In this document: positions 8,432-17,139 of the stretch, one piece after another
Layout of the letters: each line of letters begins with the position of its first letter
Numbering within the stretch: position 1 is the stretch's first letter
DNA from: Legionella sp. PC1000
GTDB lineage: Bacteria > Pseudomonadota > Gammaproteobacteria > Legionellales > Legionellaceae
Length of the DNA: 64,000 bases
NCBI RefSeq assembly: GCF_014109805.1
Contig: NZ_CP059400.1
Coordinates: forward strand, 652,001-716,000
Direction of reading: 5' to 3'
Notes under the pieces: generated by a model
Told to the model about the DNA's origin: nothing
The model's input: only the letters and a program-made list of their open reading frames with translations
The model's database searches: none
Position numbers and translations under genes: made by a program

Positions 8432-9156
8432 TAGATCACCCTGGCGCTATCCAGCTGTCCAAAAAGTTGATCGCGAACGATTTTTAAACGTTGACGGGTC
8501 ATAATGCTTTTCTCTGGCGTCCCCAGGACTTCATCGAAGGTCAGCTTTTGTTGAAGCATTTCAGTTAAATCTCGGCCGTAGGTTTCTTTCTTCAGGTCGG
8601 GGATTTGAATTAAGGCTGATATTCTGTCTTTATTATCTCGGTAGGCTTTCAGTTGTTCAAATGCTTTTCCTTCATGCTCTATAGCTCCCCAATAGGGATT
8701 AAGCCAGACAACAAATTGTGCTTCATTTGCAAACTGGTCAATTAGCTGTGCAAAACCATTAATGGTATCGAATAGGGCTTGGCCACCGGTGATGACCGTA
8801 TGAATCACCATTTCATGACCTAATTCCTTTAACAATGCGGGAACTTGGTTGCTGATGAGGTAATGAGATAGCGGTACGAAAGAACTGGCGCCGTTGTCAA
8901 TGACGACATCATTAGTTGTTGCGGCAATTTTTTCGATGAGGGCATCAAAAAGACGGGGGTTAATTTCATCACCACTCATGACTTGAATATGATCCACGCT
9001 GAGGGCTTTAAAGCCATGAAAGGTTGAATTGATGGGGTCGGTGTCAATGCATAGCGGGGTGTGGCCTTTGTGTTGTTTATATTGTGCAGTTGTTGCTGAA
9101 ATAAATGATTTGCCGACACCGCCTTTTCCCTGCAGTGTGATATGTATTTTTGCCAT
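8431..9156 (-). CDS. traL: Conjugal transfer ATPase TraL (ParA/MinD-like)
   Basis: This 241-residue P-loop protein has the deviant Walker A 'LQGKGGVGKSF' at residues 8-18, the signature of ParA/MinD ATPases. 'LCIDTDPIN' (about residues 36-44) is the switch I/Walker A' region and 'DVVIDNGAS' (about 84-92) is Walker B-like. IncP plasmids carry the same small ATPase between traK and traM. It may position relaxosome or secretion components, but its function in transfer is poorly known. The start is set by overlap with the traK stop. Confidence 0.85.
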   Translation of the reverse strand: MAKIHITLQGKGGVGKSFISATTAQYKQHKGHTPLCIDTDPINSTFHGFKALSVDHIQVMSGDEINPRLFDALIEKIAATTNDVVIDNGASSFVPLSHYLISNQVPALLKELGHEMVIHTVITGGQALFDTINGFAQLIDQFANEAQFVVWLNPYWGAIEHEGKAFEQLKAYRDNKDRISALIQIPDLKKETYGRDLTEMLQQKLTFDEVLGTPEKSIMTRQRLKIVRDQLFGQLDSARVI

Positions 9157-9500
9157 TACAAGAGTTCCTCCAAGTTGGGTTTTGGATTAAAAGTAAAGCC
9201 GCGAATTTCGGTTTTTGCCTTATTTTTAGCCTTTTCATCATCCTTGGTGTTTTCCTGCATAGATGGCTTTGTTTCTGCAGCAATCAAACGTGCTACATAG
9301 CCACAAAAAGTTTTATATGAAAATGAGATTTTGCCTTCCTCAACTAATGTTTCCCAGACAAGCTTTATAGACCAGCCGTCAGCTAACGCTGAAGCGATAT
9401 CATTTTTTAAAGCAAGAAATGCGGCTTTATTTACAGATTTAGCAGAGGTTTTTTTTACCATTTGCTTTGCTGCGATTCGTTCGCTAAGGGAGTTTCCCAT
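9156..9500 (-). CDS. traK: oriT-binding relaxosome accessory protein TraK
   Basis: The 114-residue protein is basic in its N-terminal half. The 'LKNDIASALADGWSIKLVWETLVEEGKISFSYKTFCGYVARLI' region (residues 31-73) is the conserved DNA-binding domain of IncP TraK, which wraps oriT DNA and exposes the nic site. The C-terminus is a short linker ending in 'FNPKPNLEELL'. It is divergent from traJ across oriT, exactly as in RK2. Confidence 0.82.
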   Translation of the reverse strand: MGNSLSERIAAKQMVKKTSAKSVNKAAFLALKNDIASALADGWSIKLVWETLVEEGKISFSYKTFCGYVARLIAAETKPSMQENTKDDEKAKNKAKTEIRGFTFNPKPNLEELL

Positions 9501-9734
9501 CTTATACCATCAACTTATTATTGTTCTCTTTCTGATAGTACAAACTATTTTGTTGCTGTGCAATGAGTTAAGTTATTTTCTTTCCTTTTGGCGTAATTAA
9601 ACATCTTCTTAAACCTATAAATATGTAATTTATCGTAATAATTAGTAATTATTAGAAATTAATTTGGTTTTAAAACAAATAGCCTTGAAATTACATAAAA
9701 TTACCTGATAGTATGCTACTAGATGAACTTAAAA

Positions 9735-9815
9735 CGCAGGGCAAGATAGGTGAAGTTAGCTAACCAGCAAGCTGGCTACCAAACCTCACAAGTCTTATTC
9801 GCACCTTCGGTGCTC
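9735..9815. other. oriT: oriT, IncP (RK2)-like nic region and hairpin
   Basis: On the minus strand the sequence CTTCACCTATCTTGCCCTGC (9736-9755) matches the RK2 nic region (CTTCACCTATCCTG^CCCGGC, from memory). The nick is expected between 9742 and 9741 on the minus strand. Next to it is an inverted repeat around 9760-9778 (CCAGC-AA-GCTGG core), the place of the TraJ-binding repeat in RK2. CTTATTCGCACC-TTC-GGTGCTCAACG (9794-9819) then matches another conserved block of RK2 oriT, with hairpin GCACC/GGTGC at 9801-9813. It lies between divergent traK and traJ. The AT-rich remainder of 9501-9893 should hold their promoters and TraK-binding DNA. Confidence 0.88.
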
Positions 9816-9893
9816 AACGAAAAACCGGTGTTTTGAGATCAAATCAATACCCAAAGGATTGCATAACCACTTTATTAAGAGGTCGGCATCCTT

Positions 9894-10247
9894 ATGGACG
9901 AGAAACTTAAAACACCTACCAGAAAAAATGGTCGTCATCTTCGCGTACCTGTTTTGCCTTCTGAAGAAATTCAAATCAAATCGAATGCAGCCACTGCCGG
10001 TCTTTCAATTGCCGAATACTTAAGACGGATAAGTCTTGGTTATCAAATTCAAAGTAGTGTTGATAAAGATCATATACTGCAGCTAGCCAAAATTAATGGG
10101 GATTTAGGACGGCTTGGGGGACTATTAAAACTATGGTTGACTCAGGATAAACGCGTTGCGCATTTTGACCTCCAAACAGTAAAAGCATTATTAAATCGTA
10201 TTCAAACCACCCAGGATGCAATGTTGGAAGTGGTGAAAAAACTATGA
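9894..10247 (+). CDS. traJ: Relaxosome protein TraJ (MobC-like, IncP type)
   Basis: The 117-residue ribbon-helix-helix type protein has 'RHLRVPVLPSEEIQIKSNAATAGLSIAEYLRRISLG' (residues 14-49), the pattern of IncP TraJ and MobC accessory proteins. TraJ binds the inverted repeat beside nic and guides the relaxase. The C-terminal half is helical ('LAKINGDLGRLGGLLKLWL'). The start at 9894 follows AAGAGGTCGG. It overlaps traI by four bases. Confidence 0.87.
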   Translation: MDEKLKTPTRKNGRHLRVPVLPSEEIQIKSNAATAGLSIAEYLRRISLGYQIQSSVDKDHILQLAKINGDLGRLGGLLKLWLTQDKRVAHFDLQTVKALLNRIQTTQDAMLEVVKKL

Positions 10248-12103
10248 TTATTCGCCATATCCCTATGAAGAAAACTAGACTTAGTAGTTTTTCGGGTCTT
10301 GTTCAATACCTGTGTAATCAACAAAACAAACAGGAGCGAGTGGGTGAAGTCAGATTATTAAACTGTAATAGCCTCGATCCCATTTGGGCTGTTCAGGAAG
10401 TATTAGCAACACAAGCTAAAAATCAAAGAGCCACTGGGGATAAAACCTATCATATGCTTATTTCTTTCGCTCCAGGAGAAAACCCTTCCCCTCAAGTTTT
10501 ACAGGAAATTGAAGAAAGGGTGGCATTGTCTATTGGATTTAAAGAACACCAAAGAATTTCAGTTGTTCATCATGACACAGACAATCTTCATATTCATGTT
10601 GCGATTAATAAAATTCATCCTCAAACCTTTAATATGATTGAACCTTACAGGGCTTATAAGACCTTTGCTGAGGTTGCATCCATGCTCGAAATTGAATTAG
10701 GTCTTCAAATAACCAATCATCAAACTCGGAAAAACCGTTCGGAAAATCTTGCAGATGATATGGAGCGCCATTCAGGTATTGAAAGCTTGATTAATTGGAT
10801 GAAGCGTCATTGTAAAGAAAAAATAGAGGCAGCTACAAGCTGGAAGGAGATTCATAGTATTTTGGCAGAACATGGGTTGAAGATACGTGCTAAAGCCAAT
10901 GGTTTTGTTTTCTGCAATGAGCAAGGGATGACTGTTAAAGCTAGTTCAATTTCCAGAAGCTTTTCTAAAAAAAATCTCGAATCCAAGCTAGGTTCCTTCG
11001 TACCATCCTACTCAGAGGGTGATGCACCTGCACCCAATGTTTACCGTTATGAACCATTAAATAAAAAAGTACTTGGTTCCGCTCTGTATGACAAATATAA
11101 GCACGAAAAATCACATAATAAACACTTTATCTCATACCAACTTAAAAATTTGCGAGAGGCCAGAGCCAAACTTATTGAAAAGGCTAAAAAGCGAGGTCGA
11201 ATTAAACGAGCAGCTTTGAAATTTATGAACCTTTCTAAAGTACAGAAAAAGTTCCTATATAGTTACATCAACAAAACGCTGCTTAATGAAATTGATAACA
11301 TAAGGAAAAATTACGTCAAAGAACGTAGCCGGTTATTAGATTCCTACCAAAACAAAACCTGGGCTGATTGGCTGAAACAAAAAGCACAAAGTGGCGACCA
11401 GGATGCCTTAGTGGCAATGCGTTATCGTAATCGTAAAAATAAGCATGATTACACCATTTCAGGTGCAGACTCAGTTTTTACTACTTTAAATTTTGGACAA
11501 ATCGATTCTGTTACTAAAGAAGGCACTGAGATTTATAAAAAAGATAACAGTGTTATTAGAGACAATGGAAAAGAAATTATCATTTCTAAAGGTGGGTCTA
11601 TTTCTGCACTTAAAAGAGCATTGGAGATGGCTAGGCAGCGTTATGGCGGCTGTATTTGTGTGAACGGGTCTCCACTATTTAAAAAGATTATTTTGCAAAT
11701 CGTCATTCAATATCAAATGCCAATCACTTTTGCTGATTTGGATTTGGAAAATCAACGTCAAAAACTAAATTTTGAACAGGAGAAATCTCATGAACAATCA
11801 AGATCAAACTGGCAATACTATCGAAGAGGAACTGCAAGAAGCCATGAAGCTATTGGAACAACCACTGGAATTTGGCCCACGAAGCCCGACTCTTTCAGCC
11901 TTGGACAAGGCTCGCCAGCCAAAGATCACAACGGCTTGCGAAACTTGTCCCAATGCGATCTGGTTCAGTTCACCAGAAGAAGTCAAGTGTTATTGCAGGA
12001 TGATGCACATGATCACCTGGAGCGGCAAGGATTCAAACTTGATAACCATGTGCGACGGAAAACTTATCGATTAAAGAAGAAGAGTAAGGGTTATAGGAAT
12101 TGA
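10244..12103 (+). CDS. traI: Relaxase TraI (MOB-P, IncP type)
   Basis: TraI cuts and rejoins oriT DNA. The relaxase domain spans about residues 1-250. Tyr22 in 'FSGLVQYLCN' fits the catalytic Tyr22 of RK2 TraI, and 'HHDTDNLHIH' (residues 109-118) is the metal-binding histidine motif III, followed by 'VAINKIHP'. The middle (about 290-370) is basic and helical. The last 100 codons overlap the traH-like gene in another frame, and the final 71 bases overlap the end of the CoiA-like gene on the opposite strand. The C-terminal sequence of TraI therefore looks low in structure. At 619 residues it is shorter than RK2 TraI (about 730), mainly in the C-terminal part. Confidence 0.92.
   Translation: MIIRHIPMKKTRLSSFSGLVQYLCNQQNKQERVGEVRLLNCNSLDPIWAVQEVLATQAKNQRATGDKTYHMLISFAPGENPSPQVLQEIEERVALSIGFKEHQRISVVHHDTDNLHIHVAINKIHPQTFNMIEPYRAYKTFAEVASMLEIELGLQITNHQTRKNRSENLADDMERHSGIESLINWMKRHCKEKIEAATSWKEIHSILAEHGLKIRAKANGFVFCNEQGMTVKASSISRSFSKKNLESKLGSFVPSYSEGDAPAPNVYRYEPLNKKVLGSALYDKYKHEKSHNKHFISYQLKNLREARAKLIEKAKKRGRIKRAALKFMNLSKVQKKFLYSYINKTLLNEIDNIRKNYVKERSRLLDSYQNKTWADWLKQKAQSGDQDALVAMRYRNRKNKHDYTISGADSVFTTLNFGQIDSVTKEGTEIYKKDNSVIRDNGKEIIISKGGSISALKRALEMARQRYGGCICVNGSPLFKKIILQIVIQYQMPITFADLDLENQRQKLNFEQEKSHEQSRSNWQYYRRGTARSHEAIGTTTGIWPTKPDSFSLGQGSPAKDHNGLRNLSQCDLVQFTRRSQVLLQDDAHDHLERQGFKLDNHVRRKTYRLKKKSKGYRN
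11790..12074 (+). CDS. TraH-like small acidic protein nested in traI
   Basis: A 94-residue ORF lies wholly inside the 3' end of traI in another frame. The start at 11790 is chosen for its AGGAG seven bases upstream; an in-frame ATG at 11772 lacks this. The N-terminal half is acidic ('NTIEEELQEAMKLLEQPLEFG'). The C-terminal half has a cysteine set, 'ACETCPNAIWF', 'VKCYCRMMHMITW' and 'ITMCDG', which could bind a metal. RK2 traH, an acidic relaxosome-stabilising protein, is also encoded inside traI in another frame, so position and acidity suggest TraH. Homology of the cysteine-rich part to RK2 TraH is not established. Confidence 0.6.
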   Translation: MNNQDQTGNTIEEELQEAMKLLEQPLEFGPRSPTLSALDKARQPKITTACETCPNAIWFSSPEEVKCYCRMMHMITWSGKDSNLITMCDGKLID

Positions 12104-13340
12104 GATCTTTGCTGAAAATTTGAAACCAGCAACTTCCTTTATGGCGGCGATCATTACCCGAATATATAAGCATTCCTAATTTGTCGAGATGATTACAATA
12201 TTCCCTCAGGGTTTTCCATGATGAGGGCATATTTCTTGAAATATCGGTGGGAATAAGCTGAGGAAAGCGTCTTCCGTATTTCCCTACAACCTGAGCACAA
12301 GGAGGGACTTTACACCTGGCTGCATTTTGAAGCCAATCATCTACCTGCTTAATGGAGAAATAATTTTTTTTGTTCTCATTCAGAATGAAAAAATTATAAT
12401 AAAAAGCGGTTTGCCATATACTTTTATGGCAACCGAAAATCCAATCACCGTCAGAGACATCTACATTCAGGAAATTTGGCAATTCGCCAGCAGAAAGCTG
12501 AAGATATTTACTGTAAAAGACCCCTGCAGGATGCTTTTCTGTTTCTTGTTCATGCTGCACTCCATATTTCTTAGTACGAAGTATCTTTAATTCCTCCAGA
12601 GCCTTTTCAAGTGTTGGTTTTGCTTCTTGCTCCTGTTTCAATCTCTTAATTTCTTCCTTCTCATATTCTTTTTCAATTCCCTGAAGCTTTTTTCTCAGTT
12701 GTTTTTCAAGTTCTATACTTTCACTAGCTGCTCTGGCGTTATGTAGCCATTGAACTCGATTAGGATCATTGATGCATGACCAAAAAGCTTCCCAATCCTT
12801 CACGTCGTCCGGGGTAAGATCAGATAGGTCAATTTCAATGGTAGATATATTAGCTACCTTAATTTTTTCAATTTTTAGATCGTCTACTTTGTGTCGATAA
12901 AAAATTTCTATAATGAGCTTATGGTTGCGTGTTATTGCCAATATATCGGCTCGCATTTCACTTATCTCTTGTTCTTCTCCCACTGAGTCAAAGGTAATAA
13001 TTTTTCCTTTCTCGACAATGGTTTTGCGTTTGGGGTGTATTTTTCCTTTCGAGTCGAAGACTTCTTTTGTGATGATATATTCAGGGAGCTTTATTTGTTT
13101 TCGTTCTTTTATAATCTGCTTAGCAGCCATATGGATGGCGCTTTCCAATCCTCCTTCACATTCAATGGTAGTTGCATGTTTGAAGTGGTGCTGATTTTTA
13201 ATGCCTTTTGCTGCGATCAGGGGAGAGTGGCAAGATGGACAAATACAATTGCAATTCTTACCACTATCAACATTAGAAATGTGAACGATGATATTATTTT
13301 CATTTAAGCCAAAAGGAAGTTTTATTTTTAAAGATTTCAT
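12033..13340 (-). CDS. CoiA-like nuclease-domain protein
   Basis: The N-terminal region of this 435-residue protein has a zinc-finger-like 'CICPSCHSPLIAAKGIKNQH' with later His and Cys residues (about residues 33-60), as in competence protein CoiA. Next comes a PD-(D/E)xK-type core, 'EMRADILAIT', 'LIIEIFYRHKVDDLK', 'ISTIEIDLSDL' (about residues 128-175). A charged coiled coil (about 205-260) and a Cys/Trp-containing C-terminal domain of unknown type follow. CoiA-like proteins act on incoming DNA in recombination; here a role in handling transferred DNA is possible. It is convergent with traI, with 71 bases of coding overlap. Confidence 0.65.
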   Translation of the reverse strand: MKSLKIKLPFGLNENNIIVHISNVDSGKNCNCICPSCHSPLIAAKGIKNQHHFKHATTIECEGGLESAIHMAAKQIIKERKQIKLPEYIITKEVFDSKGKIHPKRKTIVEKGKIITFDSVGEEQEISEMRADILAITRNHKLIIEIFYRHKVDDLKIEKIKVANISTIEIDLSDLTPDDVKDWEAFWSCINDPNRVQWLHNARAASESIELEKQLRKKLQGIEKEYEKEEIKRLKQEQEAKPTLEKALEELKILRTKKYGVQHEQETEKHPAGVFYSKYLQLSAGELPNFLNVDVSDGDWIFGCHKSIWQTAFYYNFFILNENKKNYFSIKQVDDWLQNAARCKVPPCAQVVGKYGRRFPQLIPTDISRNMPSSWKTLREYCNHLDKLGMLIYSGNDRRHKGSCWFQIFSKDLNSYNPYSSSLIDKFSVAHGYQV

Positions 13341-13377
13341 TATGTTTCCTAATTTAAAGAGCTGGTGACTAGAAATA

Positions 13378-14043
13378 TCAAATTAAGGAGATTTCTGGTT
13401 TTGCATAACCAAAATGGCCAGCAATACGCTTCAGTTTGATTGTTAGGACAACATCGATAGGTTGAAAATTTACATGGCTTGAACCGTAGTATCTGTTAGA
13501 TACCGTTATTTTTACGTCATTATTTGTAGTTTCTATATCAGGATTAAAGTCATATAGAGGTTTGTTAAAAATATTGCCTGCCTTTTCAAAAGGACCAAAA
13601 TTTCTTGGCAATATTAAATGGCCATTCTTTTGCAAATATTCTTTGGTGATTGCTTTAGAAAGATGTACCCATGATGGAAACGAATTAGCTACAAGCATTT
13701 TTTGAGCTGCCAGGAAAGTAAAGATTTCCTCGCCTAATCTGTAGGTGTCTGGTAGGTCAGATGGTAAATCCACAAGGCATTTCCGACGTTCTTCTATAAA
13801 ATCGGATGGAATGAGAACAAAAATTTTTGCTTGCCCAATATTCTCTATGGATGCGAGGGTATCTGATAACAAGGCTGCCTTTGATTTATACCCAAAAAAT
13901 GCAGCAACGAGCTCATGAGCATGGCTTGATTTTAGTTTAACACCATAATTATTGGAAATAGCACGAAGTTGATCTGCGCATAGTTTTGCAATAGACATTT
14001 GTAGATTCCTTATTAAATACGCTGGGCTTAATTTTGTTTTCAT
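13378..14043 (-). CDS. Hypothetical protein with a Glyoxalase_8-like N-terminal segment
   Basis: I do not recognise a function for this 221-residue protein. The N-terminal 'SSHAHELVAAFFGYKSKAAL' (about residues 39-58) resembles a short helical motif found at the start of many proteins on conjugative elements, sometimes annotated as glyoxalase-related. It carries no metal-binding residues that would make an enzyme. The C-terminal half is predicted beta-rich ('PIDVVLTIKLKRIAGHFGYAKPEISLI'). It lies upstream of, and on the same strand as, the CoiA-like gene, 37 bases apart, so the two may share a transcript. Confidence 0.5.
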   Translation of the reverse strand: MKTKLSPAYLIRNLQMSIAKLCADQLRAISNNYGVKLKSSHAHELVAAFFGYKSKAALLSDTLASIENIGQAKIFVLIPSDFIEERRKCLVDLPSDLPDTYRLGEEIFTFLAAQKMLVANSFPSWVHLSKAITKEYLQKNGHLILPRNFGPFEKAGNIFNKPLYDFNPDIETTNNDVKITVSNRYYGSSHVNFQPIDVVLTIKLKRIAGHFGYAKPEISLI

Positions 14044-14210
14044 AAGTGTTTAAGGAAAACTGCCCACAGTTAATAAAGATTAACTACAAAACAGATTACG
14101 TTTTTGAAAATCGTTTTTTGGCCACTTATAACCAGGGATGTCGACAAACCTGGTGGAAGTATACATTGAGAAATTTAGAAATTACAAGATAAAAAGGAGG
14201 TTTAGATATT

Positions 14211-14239
14211 GGCAGCATTTGACCCCGTCAATTGCTGCC
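14211..14239. terminator. Strong hairpin between traC and the hypothetical gene
   Basis: The arms GGCAGCA-t-TTGAC and GTCAA-t-TGCTGCC form a 12-bp stem around CCC. It lies 15 bases past the traC stop, where the long trb-tra transcript must end. There is no strong T-run directly after it on the minus strand, so termination may be weak, or the hairpin may protect the 3' end. The surrounding 14044-14253 shows no gene. Confidence 0.4.
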
Positions 14240-14253
14240 ATATTCAATTGAAT

Positions 14254-16440
14254 CTAGGCGATACGAACCACATTCGACTTTTGCGTTAATTGCAAGCGAC
14301 TGTTTTTCTTAGCAACACTATCAATTTTTGATTTTAACTGCCGTTTCACTCCCGCGATTCCAAGCTGACTGTTGTTAGCCAGATCATTAAAATCGCTAAA
14401 CTGTCGAGGGTTTGATAACTGCTCGCCTGGAGCAAAAGTCGGTATAATCATGAAACCATTAACTGAATTTGCCGCTTCACTACCTTTTTCCTTTCCAGGA
14501 TTGATGCCCTTTGTTAACTCAAGATGTTTGTCATCATCTGCAGCCACAATAATTGGTGTATTAGGAAATTTATCACGTAAAGCTTTAGCGACTGGCTTGA
14601 GGTTACCGGAATCAAAGGCGGAGACGACAGCTGGTAATTTGGTTGCATCTTTTATTGTTGCTGCAGTAGCGTAACCCTCCGTAATCAAAATAACAGGTGT
14701 TTCTGCTAGTTTTTCTAAACCACCCAATACATGAAAACATTCCTCTTTTTTTGAGTCTTTCGCAAAACGCTTGGTTCCATCTTCAGCAATATACTGAATA
14801 GTCCAAAGAGTTCCTTCGCAATCTGTTGCAGGGATGCAGGTTAGTCGTTTCTCACTATCGGTATATACTCCGTAATGATTCTGAATACCCTTAGCCTGCA
14901 TATAAGGTGTGGGTTCCACAACTTCCGTCATCATGGATAATTTTTGCTGGAGTTTTAATGCAGTACTTTTTTGTTTTGCTTCAAGCTCACGTTGGCGAGT
15001 TTGTTGATGTTCCAGCGCTTCTGCTTTAAGCGTCGCCTTCTGTTCATCAGTTAAAATGTAGCCCTTACATTTCCAGCTAAGCTCAGTGCCTGTCCGGTTG
15101 TTTTTAATATATCCCGCTGGGATACCGTCTAAATGGGCTACATAAAATCCTGCCTTCTCACCATTTTTATCACCATCCGTGGAAATGCGATGGGGTTTCC
15201 CATCCATAATTGGATGCTCACCTGAAACGATAGCACCGAGGCTTATCAATGCTGCTTTAAATTCATCCTCAGGTATAAGCGCTTTTTCTTGAGGTTGTAC
15301 TTGATGTTCAGGAAGCCAGGCTTTGATTTTCTCAAAAGCAACACCAGGCTTTGCATACCAACATTTTTGCACTTTATCCCAAGAGATACCTGGTGTTCCA
15401 TCAGGTAGTTTTCCTATTGTGGATTTGGCAATCTCTTTTTGTTTGAAGGGGATGCTTAGCCAGATCTTTTCATAAGTGGTGTTGTCAGTCGCCATATAGA
15501 CTTCCTCTTTTAGTTTATCAACCTTGATTTCAATAAATTCTGACAGTTGAAGATTTTGGGTTTGCTCTAAAGCACACAAGTGATTCACTATTTTCTCTGC
15601 ATCTGCGGAAGCTCTGAATATTTCTAATGGTTCATCTTCCAAAACACGAATCCATGATTTGATATAAGCAGTGTGTTGCGAGGGGTCATGGCCTATACCC
15701 AGCTCGGCACCTAAAAGCATGCTTGCAATTTCTGCTCTTAATTCTTCTTTTGCATAGGCATCTGAACCATAAGGATGGCCTAAATCTCTATCCAGTCTTG
15801 AGGGATGACCGCTCCAATGCCCTAGTTCATGCAGGGCAGTAGCATAGTAGTTCGCTGCGGATTTAAATTGCTCCTTTGGTGGAAGATGAATGCTATCAGT
15901 CGATAACCTGTAAAAAGCTCTGTCTGCTTCAGAATGCTCAATGTTAGCACCTGAGTTATATAGCAGTTTTTCTGCTCTTTCAATTAAGGACCAATCTGGC
16001 TCTTTTGCAATGAGTTCTGGCATATTATCAATTTGCGAAGCATGAAATACCGTTGCATAAAATACCTTGGGTCGTTCAAGATTCACCTGTACTTTTAATG
16101 GATTACCATGCTCATCAAGCACAGGTTTACCAGCATCATCGTGTTTGGTTTGTTCTTCATGAAATTTCCAATATTGGATTGTGGTGCCTTTTTCTCCTTT
16201 GCGAACTTGCGCATCCATACTTTGTGCTTGTTTATAGGTTAACCAACGGTTGTCATCATTTTGGTTCAGCATTAAATACAATGCATTAATCCCTCTATAA
16301 CGCTTTCCTGTGATCGGATTATATGGAACTTGGCCATTGCCTATCCCTGGCTCCCATGGTTTCAACCAGGGAGCGGTTCCTGCTTTCAGGCTTTCAATAA
16401 TTTGATTGGCAACAACTTGATGGTAGGGCATTTTAGTCAT
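14254..16440 (-). CDS. traC: TraC-like protein: ArdC/zincin-like N-terminus plus TOPRIM primase-like C-terminus
   Basis: The protein is multidomain. Residues 1-130 match the ArdC ssDNA-binding antirestriction domain ('WLKPWEPGIGNGQVPYNPIT', 'WLTYKQAQSMDAQVRKGEKG'). A metallopeptidase-like region follows with 'ALHELGHWSGHPSRLDR' (HExxH type; about residues 200-215) and 'KEELRAEIASMLL'. Next is a DUF5710-like piece ('PDGTPGISWDKVQKCWYAKPG', about 340-360). The C-terminus is a TOPRIM domain ('VILITEGYATAATI', 'PIIVAADDDKHLE'). IncP TraC is a primase carried into the recipient; ArdC-type domains protect incoming ssDNA. The start at 16440 has GGAGG six bases upstream and overlaps the small gene before it. 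No CHC2-type zinc primase motif is seen. Confidence 0.82.
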   Translation of the reverse strand: MTKMPYHQVVANQIIESLKAGTAPWLKPWEPGIGNGQVPYNPITGKRYRGINALYLMLNQNDDNRWLTYKQAQSMDAQVRKGEKGTTIQYWKFHEEQTKHDDAGKPVLDEHGNPLKVQVNLERPKVFYATVFHASQIDNMPELIAKEPDWSLIERAEKLLYNSGANIEHSEADRAFYRLSTDSIHLPPKEQFKSAANYYATALHELGHWSGHPSRLDRDLGHPYGSDAYAKEELRAEIASMLLGAELGIGHDPSQHTAYIKSWIRVLEDEPLEIFRASADAEKIVNHLCALEQTQNLQLSEFIEIKVDKLKEEVYMATDNTTYEKIWLSIPFKQKEIAKSTIGKLPDGTPGISWDKVQKCWYAKPGVAFEKIKAWLPEHQVQPQEKALIPEDEFKAALISLGAIVSGEHPIMDGKPHRISTDGDKNGEKAGFYVAHLDGIPAGYIKNNRTGTELSWKCKGYILTDEQKATLKAEALEHQQTRQRELEAKQKSTALKLQQKLSMMTEVVEPTPYMQAKGIQNHYGVYTDSEKRLTCIPATDCEGTLWTIQYIAEDGTKRFAKDSKKEECFHVLGGLEKLAETPVILITEGYATAATIKDATKLPAVVSAFDSGNLKPVAKALRDKFPNTPIIVAADDDKHLELTKGINPGKEKGSEAANSVNGFMIIPTFAPGEQLSNPRQFSDFNDLANNSQLGIAGVKRQLKSKIDSVAKKNSRLQLTQKSNVVRIA

Positions 16441-16597
16441 ACATGGCCTCCATCGCATCTTCTTCATTTAGTGCATCTTCAAAAAATGCGCCCATGAAAT
16501 CAGCTTCAATCGGACTAACTTCGACAAGAAAGCCAGGGATTACTAAATCCTCGTATTTTTCTGAAATCACATCCATTATCTCGGTTTCATGATTCAT
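16433..16597 (-). CDS. Small TraD-like conjugal transfer protein, 54 residues
   Basis: This is a short gene joined by overlaps at both ends: its ATG (16597-16595) overlaps the traF stop as ATGA, and its stop lies within the first codons of traC. The product is very acidic, with 'DLVIPGFLVEVSPIEADFMG' (residues 18-37) and 'EDALNEEDAMEAMYD' at the C-terminus. RK2 has small traD and traE genes between traC and traF, so the position suggests TraD. The 'PGFLVEV' and 'GAFxEDAL' pattern recalls small proteins of IncP-like ICEs. Function unknown. Confidence 0.6.
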   Translation of the reverse strand: MNHETEIMDVISEKYEDLVIPGFLVEVSPIEADFMGAFFEDALNEEDAMEAMYD

Positions 16598-17139
16598 GTA
16601 GTTTTCTCCCGTTTATTAATTACCCATATGGGTGTGATCATTCCTTTGATTTGTCTTGTGTGAACAAGACCATAATATCGACCATCAAATGACCATTCGC
16701 TTTGACTGGTCATAGTCATAACTTCATCTTCTTGGAGTTGGTAATTCATTACTTGCCATTGAGGTAAGTTGCGCTTCATCCCATCCTGTAGTTTTGGTTT
16801 TGAATAGGGGGTTAGTATGTGATTAACAAATACCCCTCTGTTGGTCACAGAGAGGATATCGCCAGAAACAGCCACCACTTTTTTCATTAAGTAACCATAT
16901 CCATCACAGTAAAGACCATGGTCTATATAACCTCTATCCCTCGCTAATCTAAATGACTCTCTGTTATCAGGACAAAAAATCACATAAGTATTTTTGATAG
17001 GGGCTTCGCTGGTGATGCGATACAAGCCTATAGGAATGGATTCAGTCAGGTTTATTCTAAAACCCATGGCATGAAATAGTGCGCTTACAACAATAAGGCT
17101 TATCAATAAAGTAGAGATGATGGCTGACAGTTTTTTCAT
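16594..17139 (-). CDS. traF: Conjugative transfer peptidase TraF (pilin-cyclising, S26 family)
   Basis: The 181-residue S26 serine protease has an N-terminal membrane helix (residues 5-25). The catalytic Ser is expected at Ser34 in 'LTESIPIGLY' and the general-base Lys at 86 or 87 in 'YLMKKVVAVSGD'. RK2 TraF trims the TrbC pilin and joins its ends to make a cyclic subunit, so trbC of this element is the likely substrate. It overlaps traG by four bases and the small traD-like gene by four bases. Confidence 0.88.
   Translation of the reverse strand: MKKLSAIISTLLISLIVVSALFHAMGFRINLTESIPIGLYRITSEAPIKNTYVIFCPDNRESFRLARDRGYIDHGLYCDGYGYLMKKVVAVSGDILSVTNRGVFVNHILTPYSKPKLQDGMKRNLPQWQVMNYQLQEDEVMTMTSQSEWSFDGRYYGLVHTRQIKGMITPIWVINKREKTT

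Noticed and set aside
12327-13307. Plus-strand ORFs inside the CoiA-like gene
   Set aside because: They are antisense shadows with no ribosome sites; the minus-strand frame has clear domains.
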